Positions 23,343 to 31,040 of a DNA stretch of 34,623 bases are shown here, one piece after another. The notes beneath the pieces were generated by a model. The model had not been told where the DNA came from, searched no databases, and saw nothing but the letters and a program-made list of their open reading frames with translations. The stretch's first letter is position 1, and each line of letters begins with the position of its first letter. The translations under genes were made by a program, and so were the position numbers. Source of the stretch: Candidatus Omnitrophota bacterium (GTDB taxonomy: Bacteria; Omnitrophota; Gorgyraeia; Gygaellales; UBA12090). The DNA lies in assembly GCA_023247895.1 (NCBI GenBank), contig JAHFFP010000005.1, positions 1 through 34,623 on the forward strand, written 5' to 3'.

Positions 23343-23398
23343 GAAATAAACAAGCCTACGTAACCGTTTGACGAATATGACGTAAGGAAGGAGTAGAA

Positions 23399-24373
23399 AT
23401 GTCATTAGCCGGTTTAAAATTAAGAATGGCGCTTTTAGTAGCTATTCTCTTTAGTATTGTATATGGTATCGTGGTTGCGGTGGGATATTCTTTAGGTATA
23501 GCCAATTTTTGGTTTTACCTTTTCATATCGTTGGTGATGCTTTTTATCCAATATATGGTTGGCCCAAAACTTATTGAGTGGAGTATGCGTATAAGATATG
23601 TAAACGAGCCGGAATATCCGCAGCTTTATGCAATAGTAGGTGATTTAGCCGTCAAAGCAAAAATACCCATGCCAAAAATTGGGATTGCGGATGTGGCTGT
23701 TCCTAATGCCTTTGCCTTTGGCCGTTGGAAGAGCGATGGGAGAGTGTGCGTTACCAGAGGGATTATGAGTTTGTTGAGTGAAGATGAACTGCGCGCAGTG
23801 TTAGGCCATGAGATTTCGCATCTTAAAAATAGGGATGTGCTTACGATAACCTTGCTTTCAGTTATCCCGATAGTCTTATACAGAATTGCCATAAGCACGC
23901 TGTATTACGGAGGCAATCGCAGGCGAGAGGGAGGTAGTAATGCTGCCTATATCGGTATGGCGGCAATGCTTTTCTATTTTATTACCAATCTCTTGGTCTT
24001 GTACGCCTCAAGGATTAGAGAGTATTTTGCTGATAGGGGTGCGGTGGGGTTAGGGTGCGCGCCTAAGAATTTGGCTTCTGCATTATACAAACTGGTGTAT
24101 GGATCAGCAAGAATGGATAAAGAAAGTTTGAGAGAGGTGGAAGGGCTCAAAGCCTTTTTTGCCAATGACCCTTCTCGGGCGCTTAATGAAATCAAGGAAT
24201 TGCGGCAAGTGGATTTGGATAAGTCAGGGACTATCGATGCAAGCGAATTAGCAGCCTTAAGCAAAAAACAATTGAAGGTCGGTTTTGCCGAAAGGCTTTT
24301 AGAGATAATGAGCACCCATCCGAATATGCTCAAAAGGATCAAACAATTGTCAACATACAAAATAGGAACATAA
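23399..24373 (+). CDS. htpX: HtpX-like M48 membrane zinc metalloprotease with an EF-hand loop
   Basis: Membrane protease of 324 aa, probably in quality control of membrane proteins. Two N-terminal membrane segments (about 10-60) precede the zinc motif H137-E138-I-S-H141, with the third ligand likely E208 in SRIREYFADRGA. Further hydrophobic segments lie at about 155-200. Residues 272-283 (DLDKSGTIDASE) fit a canonical EF-hand calcium loop exactly, with Asp/Asp/Ser/Asp/Glu at positions 1, 3, 5, 9 and 12. This sits in the C-terminal domain just before STHPNMLKRI. E. coli HtpX has no such loop. It has its own promoter and a strong AAGGAGT, and follows the YdbH/YnbE/YdbL module. Confidence 0.88.
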   Translation: MSLAGLKLRMALLVAILFSIVYGIVVAVGYSLGIANFWFYLFISLVMLFIQYMVGPKLIEWSMRIRYVNEPEYPQLYAIVGDLAVKAKIPMPKIGIADVAVPNAFAFGRWKSDGRVCVTRGIMSLLSEDELRAVLGHEISHLKNRDVLTITLLSVIPIVLYRIAISTLYYGGNRRREGGSNAAYIGMAAMLFYFITNLLVLYASRIREYFADRGAVGLGCAPKNLASALYKLVYGSARMDKESLREVEGLKAFFANDPSRALNEIKELRQVDLDKSGTIDASELAALSKKQLKVGFAERLLEIMSTHPNMLKRIKQLSTYKIGT

Positions 24374-24378
24374 TTATG

Positions 24379-24446
24379 GGTCTATAGTCCATGGTCAATA
24401 GTCGATAGAAAGATTAAGGAAGGCTATAGCCTATTGATTATCGACC
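24379..24446 (+). repeat. Inverted heptamer array F (htpX/trpB gap)
   Basis: Left units GGTCTAT, AGTCCAT, GGTCAAT, AGTCGAT plus AG (24379-24408); right arm CT, ATAGCCT, ATTGATT, ATCGACC (24424-24446). The left units resemble the in-frame glgA array. The trpB ATG is 18 nt further on, in an A/T-rich stretch with no ribosome site. Confidence 0.85.
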
Positions 24447-24464
24447 CTTATATTTTTAATAAAT

Positions 24465-25655
24465 ATGCTACCAGATAAATCAGGCCATTTTAACGGTTTT
24501 GGGGGGAAGTTTGTTCCTGAAGTGTTGATGTCCGCACTTTCTGAGCTTGAAAAAGAATACCAAAAGGCGAAGAAGGATAAGGCATTTAGAAAGGAGCTGG
24601 AGTATTACCTTTCTTGTTATTGTGGAAGGCCTACCGCGCTTTATCCTGCCCGTAATTTAAGCAAGGCGTTAGGTGGGAAATTACGAATTTATCTTAAACG
24701 CGAAGACTTGTTGCATACCGGAGCGCACAAGATAAATAATACAATAGGCCAGGCTTTGCTTGCCTTGCGCATGAAGAAGCCTCGGGTGATTGCTGAAACA
24801 GGGGCAGGCCAGCACGGAGTAGCTACGGCTACCGTGGCAGCGCTTTTTGGTTTAGCGTGTGATATCTTTATGGGTGAAGAAGATATTGTGCGCCAGGAAT
24901 TAAACGTCTTCCGTATGAAACTCTTAGGTGCGAGAGTGATTCCCGTTACCGCAGGAAGCAAGACCCTAAAAGATGCGATGAATGAGGCAATCCGCGATTG
25001 GGCAACCAATGTGCGTCATACCCACTACATTATTGGTTCAGTGGCAGGGCCTCATCCTTATCCTATGATGGTGCGGGATTTTCAATCGATAATCGGCAAA
25101 GAGGCAAAACAGCAGATTCTGGAAATGGAAGGGCGACTGCCGGATTATTTGGTTGCTTGCGTGGGAGGCGGCAGCAATGCCATGGGTTTGTTCCATTCCT
25201 TCTTTAGGAATAGGCAAGTGAAATTTATCGGAGTTGAGGCAGCAGGTTTAGGGCTGCATACTTCGCATTATGCGGCGACTTTAACTAAAGGAAGGGTGGG
25301 AGTGCTGCACGGCTCAAAAAGCAAGGTGCTTCAAGATAAAGACGGCCAGATTGCTATTGCTCACTCAATAGCTGCCGGGTTAGATTATCCCGGGGTAGGC
25401 CCTGAACATAGTTATTATCAAAAGATAAAGCGCTCTGAGTACGTAAGCGTGGCTGATAGCCAAGCCTTAGAAGGCCTAAAGTTGCTTTCAGAGAGTGAAG
25501 GCATTATCCCTGCGCTTGAAACTGCCCATGCGGTATATTATCTTAAGGAATTAGTCAAGAAAGTAAAATCAAAGAAGATTGCCATACTTTGTCTTTCAGG
25601 CAGGGGCGATAAGGATATCGGGATAGTCAGGCAGCATATCAAATTCCGGGTGTAA
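24465..25655 (+). CDS. trpB: Tryptophan synthase beta chain
   Basis: PLP enzyme joining indole and serine. Motifs: [13 protein letters not shown] at the start, [16 protein letters not shown] with the PLP lysine at K89, [12 protein letters not shown], and [10 protein letters not shown] for the phosphate. Length 396 aa is that of the standard TrpB1 form. Followed by trpA 17 nt later. Separated from trpG-D-C-F by about 4.7 kb of RNA and envelope genes. Confidence 0.98.
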   Translation: MLPDKSGHFNGFGGKFVPEVLMSALSELEKEYQKAKKDKAFRKELEYYLSCYCGRPTALYPARNLSKALGGKLRIYLKREDLLHTGAHKINNTIGQALLALRMKKPRVIAETGAGQHGVATATVAALFGLACDIFMGEEDIVRQELNVFRMKLLGARVIPVTAGSKTLKDAMNEAIRDWATNVRHTHYIIGSVAGPHPYPMMVRDFQSIIGKEAKQQILEMEGRLPDYLVACVGGGSNAMGLFHSFFRNRQVKFIGVEAAGLGLHTSHYAATLTKGRVGVLHGSKSKVLQDKDGQIAIAHSIAAGLDYPGVGPEHSYYQKIKRSEYVSVADSQALEGLKLLSESEGIIPALETAHAVYYLKELVKKVKSKKIAILCLSGRGDKDIGIVRQHIKFRV

Positions 25656-25672
25656 TGTATGGGCTATAGGTA

Positions 25673-26461
25673 ATGAACAGAATTGACGCAAAGTTTAAAG
25701 AATTACAATCTAAGGGTAAGAAGGCGCTTGTTGTTTATATCACCTGCGGATATCCCGATATAGCTATCACTGAAAAGTTGGTTTTTGAGCTTGCTAAAAG
25801 AGGCGTGGATATTATTGAGTTAGGGGTGCCTTTTTCCGACCCTCTTGCGGACGGCCCCATGATTCAGGAGGCCTCTGCGTATGCCTTAAAAAAGAAAATC
25901 AATCTTCATCATATCTTTTCCTTGGTCAAGCGCATAAGGGCAAAAAGCCAGATTCCTCTTTGCCTCATGGGCTATTATAATCCTGTATTTTCTTTTGGAC
26001 AGGTTAATTTTGTCAACGAGGCAATAGTCAGCGGAGTTGATGGGGTAATCATCCCTGACCTTCCGCCTGAAGAAGACCTTTGGTTAGTTTCTTTAGCTAA
26101 AAAGGCAAGCCTAAAAACTATCTTTTTTCTCTCTCCCACGAGTTCTTTAGAGCGGATAAAATATATCAGTAAAGTTTCAACCGGTTTTATTTATTATGTT
26201 TCACTCACCGGGGTAACCGGAGCAAGGCAGGCCTTGCCTGAGGATTTAAAACAGAACATCACAATGATTAAACACTATACCAAAAAGCCTGTATGTGTTG
26301 GTTTTGGCATATCTAATGCCCAGCACGTGAAAGAAGTCCTGAGAATTGCAGATGGGGCAATTGTGGGAAGCGCAATAATGAAGGTGATAAAAGATACTAT
26401 GGGTAAGGGGAATGTAGTCGAAAAAATAGGAGCCTTTACAAGGAGTTTAAGAAATGTATGA
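25673..26461 (+). CDS. trpA: Tryptophan synthase alpha chain
   Basis: Cleaves indole-3-glycerol phosphate to indole for channelling to TrpB. The catalytic Glu lies in ELGVPFSDPLADGP (near 46) and the Asp in GVDGVIIPDLPPEE (near 126). The phosphate-binding GFGISNAQHV and GAIVGSAI are present. Length 262 aa. The end overlaps the M16 peptidase start by 8 nt. Confidence 0.97.
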   Translation: MNRIDAKFKELQSKGKKALVVYITCGYPDIAITEKLVFELAKRGVDIIELGVPFSDPLADGPMIQEASAYALKKKINLHHIFSLVKRIRAKSQIPLCLMGYYNPVFSFGQVNFVNEAIVSGVDGVIIPDLPPEEDLWLVSLAKKASLKTIFFLSPTSSLERIKYISKVSTGFIYYVSLTGVTGARQALPEDLKQNITMIKHYTKKPVCVGFGISNAQHVKEVLRIADGAIVGSAIMKVIKDTMGKGNVVEKIGAFTRSLRNV

Positions 26462-27719
26462 GAAATCGACTTTAGATAACGGTTTACGCTTAGTCACCCA
26501 CAAGATGCCCGAAAGAAATTCAGCAGCCTTAGGTATTTGGATTGGGGTGGGTGGCAGATACGAAGAAAAGGCAAATAAAGGCATCGCTCATCTCATCGAG
26601 CACCTTTCTTTTAAAGGCACCAGGAAATATTCCGCCAACAAAATAAAGGAAACGATTGAGGGTGTGGGAGGCTCTTTGAATGCCTTTACCTCAGAAGAAT
26701 TTACCTGCTATTTGACCAAGATTATTTCCAAACACCTGCCGCTTGCATTGGATGTGCTTTCCGATATGATTTTAGAGCCTCTTTTTGCCGAAAAAGACTT
26801 AGAAAAAGAAAAGGCGGTGATTTTAGAAGAAATCAAGATGTACCGCGACCTGCCGCAGGCGTATGTGAATGAATTATTAGAAGAGCTGCTTTGGCCGGAG
26901 CATCCCTTGGGGATGAATTTAGCCGGGACGTTTGAGTCAGTGAGCCTGATGAAGCGTTCGCGCGTATTGAGTTTTCAGAATGCATTTTATCATCCCGCCA
27001 ATATTGTGGTTTCGGTAAGCGGCAATATTGAGCATAAGAAAATATACGAGTATATAGCGAAAGCCTTTTCTAAAATAAAGGCAAAAGAAAATATCCCCTT
27101 TAAAAAGGCTCCTGTACATCAAGAGGCTTCGCGCGCCAAATTCTTTCATAAGGATACCCAGCAGAGCCATTTGGCTTTTGGGTATCATGGCTATAAACGA
27201 AATCATCCTGACAGGCATGCGCTAGGGCTTTTGCATATCATTTTGGGCGCGAATATGTCCAGCCGCCTGTTTAACGAAGTGCGCGAAAAGAAAGGCCTTG
27301 CCTATGAGATAGGTACTCATCTACGGTATTTTTATGACACAGGCGCGTTCTTTATTCACGCAGGGGTGGATAACCGCAAAGTAAGCGCTGCAATCATAAC
27401 GATACTTAAAGAAATGCGCAAGATAGCCAAAGAGCCGGTTACAAAAAATGAATTTTCCCGCGCGAAAGAATATTATATGGGGCAGCTCCTGATGAGTTTG
27501 GAAGATACCCTTGACCATATGATTTGGATGGGAGAACAGGAGGGCGCTTTACGGCGCATAAAAAGCGCTCAGGATATTCTTGATGAAATACGCAAGGTGA
27601 CTATTGAAGACGCGCAAAGAACCGCACGAGATATTTTTAGGAATAGTAATTTGAGTTTAGCCGTCATTGGGCCCCAGAAGGAAAAGGAGCAGGATGAAAT
27701 GCGACTCATGCTAGAATGA
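26454..27719 (+). CDS. M16 family zinc peptidase (processing-peptidase-like)
   Basis: A 421-aa protein with the inverted zinc motif H46-L-I-E49-H50 and a downstream Glu in EKEKAVILEEI (near 120), so the N-terminal half is catalytic. The second half carries EVREKKGLAYEIGTHL, the usual non-catalytic domain with the RxxxGLAY-like segment. No signal peptide is seen. Relatives include the mitochondrial processing peptidase beta subunit and Bacillus YmxG/MlpA. The substrate is unknown. It is translationally coupled to trpA upstream and mgtE downstream. Confidence 0.92.
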   Translation: MYEKSTLDNGLRLVTHKMPERNSAALGIWIGVGGRYEEKANKGIAHLIEHLSFKGTRKYSANKIKETIEGVGGSLNAFTSEEFTCYLTKIISKHLPLALDVLSDMILEPLFAEKDLEKEKAVILEEIKMYRDLPQAYVNELLEELLWPEHPLGMNLAGTFESVSLMKRSRVLSFQNAFYHPANIVVSVSGNIEHKKIYEYIAKAFSKIKAKENIPFKKAPVHQEASRAKFFHKDTQQSHLAFGYHGYKRNHPDRHALGLLHIILGANMSSRLFNEVREKKGLAYEIGTHLRYFYDTGAFFIHAGVDNRKVSAAIITILKEMRKIAKEPVTKNEFSRAKEYYMGQLLMSLEDTLDHMIWMGEQEGALRRIKSAQDILDEIRKVTIEDAQRTARDIFRNSNLSLAVIGPQKEKEQDEMRLMLE

Positions 27720-29161
27720 ACCAAGGGAACCTTACCAACAAGGTTAACACAACTCATAATCATCGCCACCGCTCTATTACCGGGCCAAGCAGCTTTGCCC
27801 TTTTCCTGCCCGAGGTGAGGGAATTCTTGCAGAATAAAGATTTTTTCCTGGTAAAAGACCTCTTAAAGAAAATTCATTCCATAGACTTAGCCGAGGGCTG
27901 GACTAAGCTCACCCCACAGGAAAAGCTGCTTATCTTTCGCCTTCTAAGCTCACGCCGCGCAGTTGAGATTTTTGAGGACTTGCGTTTTGAAGAACAGTCA
28001 TATCTCTTGAATAATCTCGATAATCAGGAAATGGTTTCCGTGGTAAATGAGATGGCGCCCGATGAACGCGTAAGGCTTTTTAAGGATTTAAGCCCTAAGA
28101 CCGTCAAGAAACTCTTTACCGTGATGAAGAAAGAAGCAGTTGACGATGTGCGAAAGCTGATGACTTTTAAGGAAGGCCTTGCCGGAAGCATTATGACTAC
28201 CGATTTTGTGGAGCTAAAGAAAAATATGACCGCGCGCCAGGCAGTGCTTCGGATACAGGAGACCTATAAGGCAGGGCAAATCCCCAACATATATTCCATA
28301 CATGTTGTTGATGATGACCATAAGCTTATCGGAGGACTAAGCCTTCAAATGCTTATTAGCGCTCCGTCTGATATTTTGGTGAAGGATATTATGTCTGACG
28401 TGGACTTTATCAAAATGGACTGCCACATGCTTAAGGAAGACGTGGCAAAACAGTTTACCAGATACGATTTATTGGATGCCCCGGTGGTTGACGATACTAA
28501 CCAGTTGCTGGGCATTATTACCATTGACGATGTGGTGGATTTAATCAATAAGGAGGCTACCAAAGAGATATATGAACTTGGTAAGATGGGTTCTAAAGGA
28601 GGCGAGGAAATCCGTTATGCCACGGCGACGGTGAAGGAATTAGTAAAACGCCGCGCGCCGTGGCTGGTATTCTTGCTTATATTTGATTTTCTTACCGGGA
28701 CGGTATTGAAGAATTTCGAACATTCCCTGGGGACCGTTGTCGCGCTTTCCTTTTTTATCCCGATGCTTTTGGATACAGGAGGTAACGCCGGGGCGCAGAC
28801 CTCTATTACGATTATCCGCGGGCTTGCCACGGGAGATGTTACGGTAAAGAATGTCTGGAGGATAGCCCGTTTAGAGATTAGCACTTCTCTTCTTATGGGC
28901 GCTCTTGTAGGAGTGGTGGCATTCCTACGCGCCCTTTTATTGCAAAAAGATTTATTCTTAGGATTAGTGGTTGGTTCAACAATGAGCTTGATAGTGCTCT
29001 TGGCGATAGCCACAGGGGTATGTTTGCCGTTACTTTCTAAAAAACTTGGGCTTGACCCTGCGGTGCTCGCCGGGCCGATTACCACGAGTATCGTCGACGT
29101 TGCAGGGTTGATTATTTACTTTAACATTGCCAAGGCATTTATTCCTACGCTTAATCATTAA
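27716..29161 (+). CDS. mgtE: Magnesium transporter MgtE
   Basis: Magnesium-gated Mg2+ channel of 481 aa. The N-terminal superhelical domain (about 30-150, SLVDLAEGW-like IDLAEGWTKLT) precedes two CBS domains (about 150-285, with MSDVDFIKMDC and LLGIITIDDVVDLI). A connecting helix leads to five membrane helices (about 315-480) with the signature LLDTGGNAGAQTS and DPAVLAGPITTS. The cytosolic domains sense Mg2+ and close the pore. The stop abuts the next gene directly. No M-box riboswitch can be present since there is no leader between the overlapping genes. Confidence 0.97.
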   Translation: MNQGNLTNKVNTTHNHRHRSITGPSSFALFLPEVREFLQNKDFFLVKDLLKKIHSIDLAEGWTKLTPQEKLLIFRLLSSRRAVEIFEDLRFEEQSYLLNNLDNQEMVSVVNEMAPDERVRLFKDLSPKTVKKLFTVMKKEAVDDVRKLMTFKEGLAGSIMTTDFVELKKNMTARQAVLRIQETYKAGQIPNIYSIHVVDDDHKLIGGLSLQMLISAPSDILVKDIMSDVDFIKMDCHMLKEDVAKQFTRYDLLDAPVVDDTNQLLGIITIDDVVDLINKEATKEIYELGKMGSKGGEEIRYATATVKELVKRRAPWLVFLLIFDFLTGTVLKNFEHSLGTVVALSFFIPMLLDTGGNAGAQTSITIIRGLATGDVTVKNVWRIARLEISTSLLMGALVGVVAFLRALLLQKDLFLGLVVGSTMSLIVLLAIATGVCLPLLSKKLGLDPAVLAGPITTSIVDVAGLIIYFNIAKAFIPTLNH

Positions 29162-30169
29162 ATGCACATTTTCTTATCCATTCCTGGCCTTATAATTCTG
29201 ATGGTATTGTCAATATTGTCATTTTTCTTTTCACTCTCAGAAACATCCCTGATTTCCTTAAATAAGATTAGGGCAAGGCATTTGGTAAATAAAGGAGTGA
29301 GAGGGGCACAGCCAGTGTTACGGCTTATTGCTAAATTGGATAAAGTCGTGGCCGCCATTTTAATAGGCAATAATTTTGTCAATGTCGCCATGTCAAGTTT
29401 AGCTACCATGATCTGTGTGGGCATTTTTGGGGCTAATTGGGGTGTGGTGATTGCAATGGTAAGCATGACGTTATATATATTACTCTTTTGTGAAATATGC
29501 CCTAAGACATTGGCTATCCGCTATTCTGAAAGAACAGCCTTGCTCACCGCGCCTTTCCTGGAGATGTTTGTTAATAGTTTTACTACCCTGATTTCTCTTT
29601 TTACCGGCATAAGCAATAGTTTTCTTAGGGCATTTGGTATGCAGCCTGAAAAACGCTCTCCCTTAATTAGCGAAGAAGAGTTAAGGCTGATGATTGAGGT
29701 AGGCAAGGAGGAGGGGGTGCTTTCGGATGAGGAGCGTAAGATGTTGCATCGTATCTTTGAATTCGGTGATACAAGGGTGGATGCGGTAATGGTGCCTAAA
29801 GAGAAAATAATCGCGATAGATAAGTCTTCAGACGGTGAAAAATTGCTTAATGTGCTTGTTGAAGAAGGCCATGCGCGTATTGCGGTCTATGAGGGGTCTG
29901 TCGATACTATTATTGGAATTATCTATGCCCGAGATTTACTCTATATCTGGCGTAACAAAGGCTTAGTGCTTTTAGAGGATTTGATTCACCCTGCCTATTT
30001 TATTCCGGCGCATAAACGCGTAAATGAGCTTTTGCGCGAATTTCAGCTTAAACGCCTGCAAATAGCGATAGTGGTGGATGAAAATAAGAAGACCTTGGGG
30101 CTGGTGACCCTTGAGGACCTGTTTGAGGAAATAGTGGGAGAAATTGATGAAAATCCCGCCGTCATTTAA
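29162..30169 (+). CDS. CNNM/CorC-like membrane protein (DUF21 plus CBS)
   Basis: A 335-aa protein: DUF21 transmembrane domain (four hydrophobic segments within about 1-150), an acidic linker (ISEEELRLMIEVGKEEGVLSDEER), then a CBS pair starting VDAVMVPKEKIIAID and ending VTLEDLFEEIVGEI. Family members are linked to Mg2+ or Co2+ export or homeostasis. It stops right after the second CBS, so the small CorC_HlyC domain common at the C-terminus is missing. The ATG follows the mgtE stop with no gap, and pairing with an Mg2+ channel suggests a joint role in divalent-cation balance. Confidence 0.88.
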   Translation: MHIFLSIPGLIILMVLSILSFFFSLSETSLISLNKIRARHLVNKGVRGAQPVLRLIAKLDKVVAAILIGNNFVNVAMSSLATMICVGIFGANWGVVIAMVSMTLYILLFCEICPKTLAIRYSERTALLTAPFLEMFVNSFTTLISLFTGISNSFLRAFGMQPEKRSPLISEEELRLMIEVGKEEGVLSDEERKMLHRIFEFGDTRVDAVMVPKEKIIAIDKSSDGEKLLNVLVEEGHARIAVYEGSVDTIIGIIYARDLLYIWRNKGLVLLEDLIHPAYFIPAHKRVNELLREFQLKRLQIAIVVDENKKTLGLVTLEDLFEEIVGEIDENPAVI

Positions 30170-30245
30170 GCGTTAGAAGAAAAAGCATCCCTTATTTAGA
30201 GAGCGCAACAATTTTGATTCATTCAGGGGTGAAGTAAGGAAATAA

Positions 30246-30274
30246 TTGACAGATAAAATGTGTTGTGTTAGTAT
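30246..30274 (+). promoter_or_regulatory. Sigma-70-type promoter for the DUF5679-like gene
   Basis: A perfect TTGACA (30246-30251), a 17-nt spacer, TAGTAT (30269-30274). The transcript would start near 30281 and carry the large hairpin in its leader. Confidence 0.75.
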
Positions 30275-30296
30275 TAAAAACATTGTGGTCTAAACT

Positions 30297-30360
30297 AGTA
30301 GGGGCAAACCTGCGTGTTCGCCCGAATGATAACGGGCAGACACATGGGGCTGCTTCTACT
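30297..30360 (+). repeat. 64-nt imperfect palindrome in the DUF5679 leader
   Basis: Two 28-nt arms around loop AATGATAA. Outer AGTAGGGGCA/TGCTTCTACT and inner CGCCCG/CGGGCA segments pair with a few mismatches and G-U pairs. It ends 5 nt before AAGGAGG. It resembles a GTAGGGGC...GCCCCTAC palindrome that I recall as dispersed in several bacterial phyla. In this transcript it could mask or expose the ribosome site. Confidence 0.75.
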
Positions 30361-30377
30361 TACCAAGGAGGAAGACA

Positions 30378-30527
30378 ATGGCTGAAAAAGGGTATTGCGT
30401 AAAATGCAAGGCAAGCAAAGAAATGGTGGATGCAAAAGAAGTGACGATGAAAAACGGCCGCAAGGCTATGAAAGGAAAGTGTCCTGATTGTTCTACCGGA
30501 ATGTATAAGATATTAGGTAAAAAATAA
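30378..30527 (+). CDS. Small zinc-ribbon-like protein, DUF5679 type
   Basis: A 49-aa ORF too short for the supplied track: MAEKGYCVKCKASKEM... with CVKC at 7-10 and CPDC near 35-38, separated by a basic VTMKNGRKAMKGK segment. The two CxxC pairs fit a single zinc ribbon. It resembles DUF5679 proteins, whose function is unknown. A strong AAGGAGG 6 nt before ATG, its own promoter and a structured leader argue it is a real and well-expressed gene. Many such mini-ribbons bind nucleic acid, but nothing here proves that. Confidence 0.85.
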   Translation: MAEKGYCVKCKASKEMVDAKEVTMKNGRKAMKGKCPDCSTGMYKILGKK

Positions 30528-30549
30528 GTTTTGGGCATGTTTTTTTCTT

Positions 30550-30587
30550 CGACTCTGCCTAAAGCGCACTATGCATAGGCAGAGCCG
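30550..30587 (+). repeat. Hairpin before rsfS
   Basis: TCGaCTCTGCCTA (30550-30562 region) pairs with TAGGCAGAGcCGA ending near 30587: a perfect 9-bp core (30553-30561/30576-30584) plus outer pairs. The GTG proposed as the rsfS start lies 4 nt after it. It could end the DUF5679 transcript, though there is no T tract after it on +. Confidence 0.6.
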
Positions 30588-30590
30588 AAT

Positions 30591-31040
30591 GTGTTATATA
30601 ATGAGGTAATAATTGTTACAAGGAGAGAGCAAATAGATTCGCTAAAGAAAGCATATATAGTTGCTCGTCTTGCGCAGGATAAGAAGGCAGAAGATATAAA
30701 AATCCTGGATATGCGCACGGTGAGCAACTTTTGTGATTTTTTCATTCTTTTGACCGCAGCGTCAAACCGTAGGGCAGAGGCTATTGCAGATGCAATAAAG
30801 GACGGGCTGCATAAAAAGGAGATAGCCCATAGGGCCCAGGAAGGCGGGATTGATTCCGGTTGGCTGCTGGTGGACCTTTTTGATGTGGTCGTACATATAT
30901 TTGATACCGGCTCAAGAGAATACTTTAATCTGGATAAACTTTGGGCTGATGCCCCGGTCGTGGAATTGCCCCTAAGGAAACATGCCTCTATGCAAGATAG
31001 AGCAGCTTCTAAGCGAGTTGCTCGTCAAAATTCTAAATGA
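30591..31040 (+). CDS. rsfS: Ribosomal silencing factor RsfS (Iojap family)
   Basis: Binds L14 on the large subunit and blocks subunit joining when nutrients are scarce. Core motifs DKKAEDIKILDMRTVSNFCDFFIL and WLLVDLFDVVVHIFD...REYFNLDKLWADAP are typical. The start is uncertain. GTG 30591 gives 149 aa with an extra 14 N-terminal residues and no good ribosome site. The best Shine-Dalgarno (AAGGAG, near 30619) instead points at an ATA codon at 30633, where the family's normal N-terminus would begin. The C-terminal 20 residues after LPLRKH overlap argS in another frame and are probably not conserved. Confidence 0.92.
   Translation: MLYNEVIIVTRREQIDSLKKAYIVARLAQDKKAEDIKILDMRTVSNFCDFFILLTAASNRRAEAIADAIKDGLHKKEIAHRAQEGGIDSGWLLVDLFDVVVHIFDTGSREYFNLDKLWADAPVVELPLRKHASMQDRAASKRVARQNSK

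Noticed and set aside
27690-27730. M-box magnesium riboswitch before mgtE
   Set aside because: mgtE overlaps the preceding peptidase gene by 4 nt, leaving no leader.
28615-29085. 156-aa minus-strand ORF within mgtE
   Set aside because: Antisense shadow of the MgtE membrane domain, with low-complexity composition typical of such shadows.
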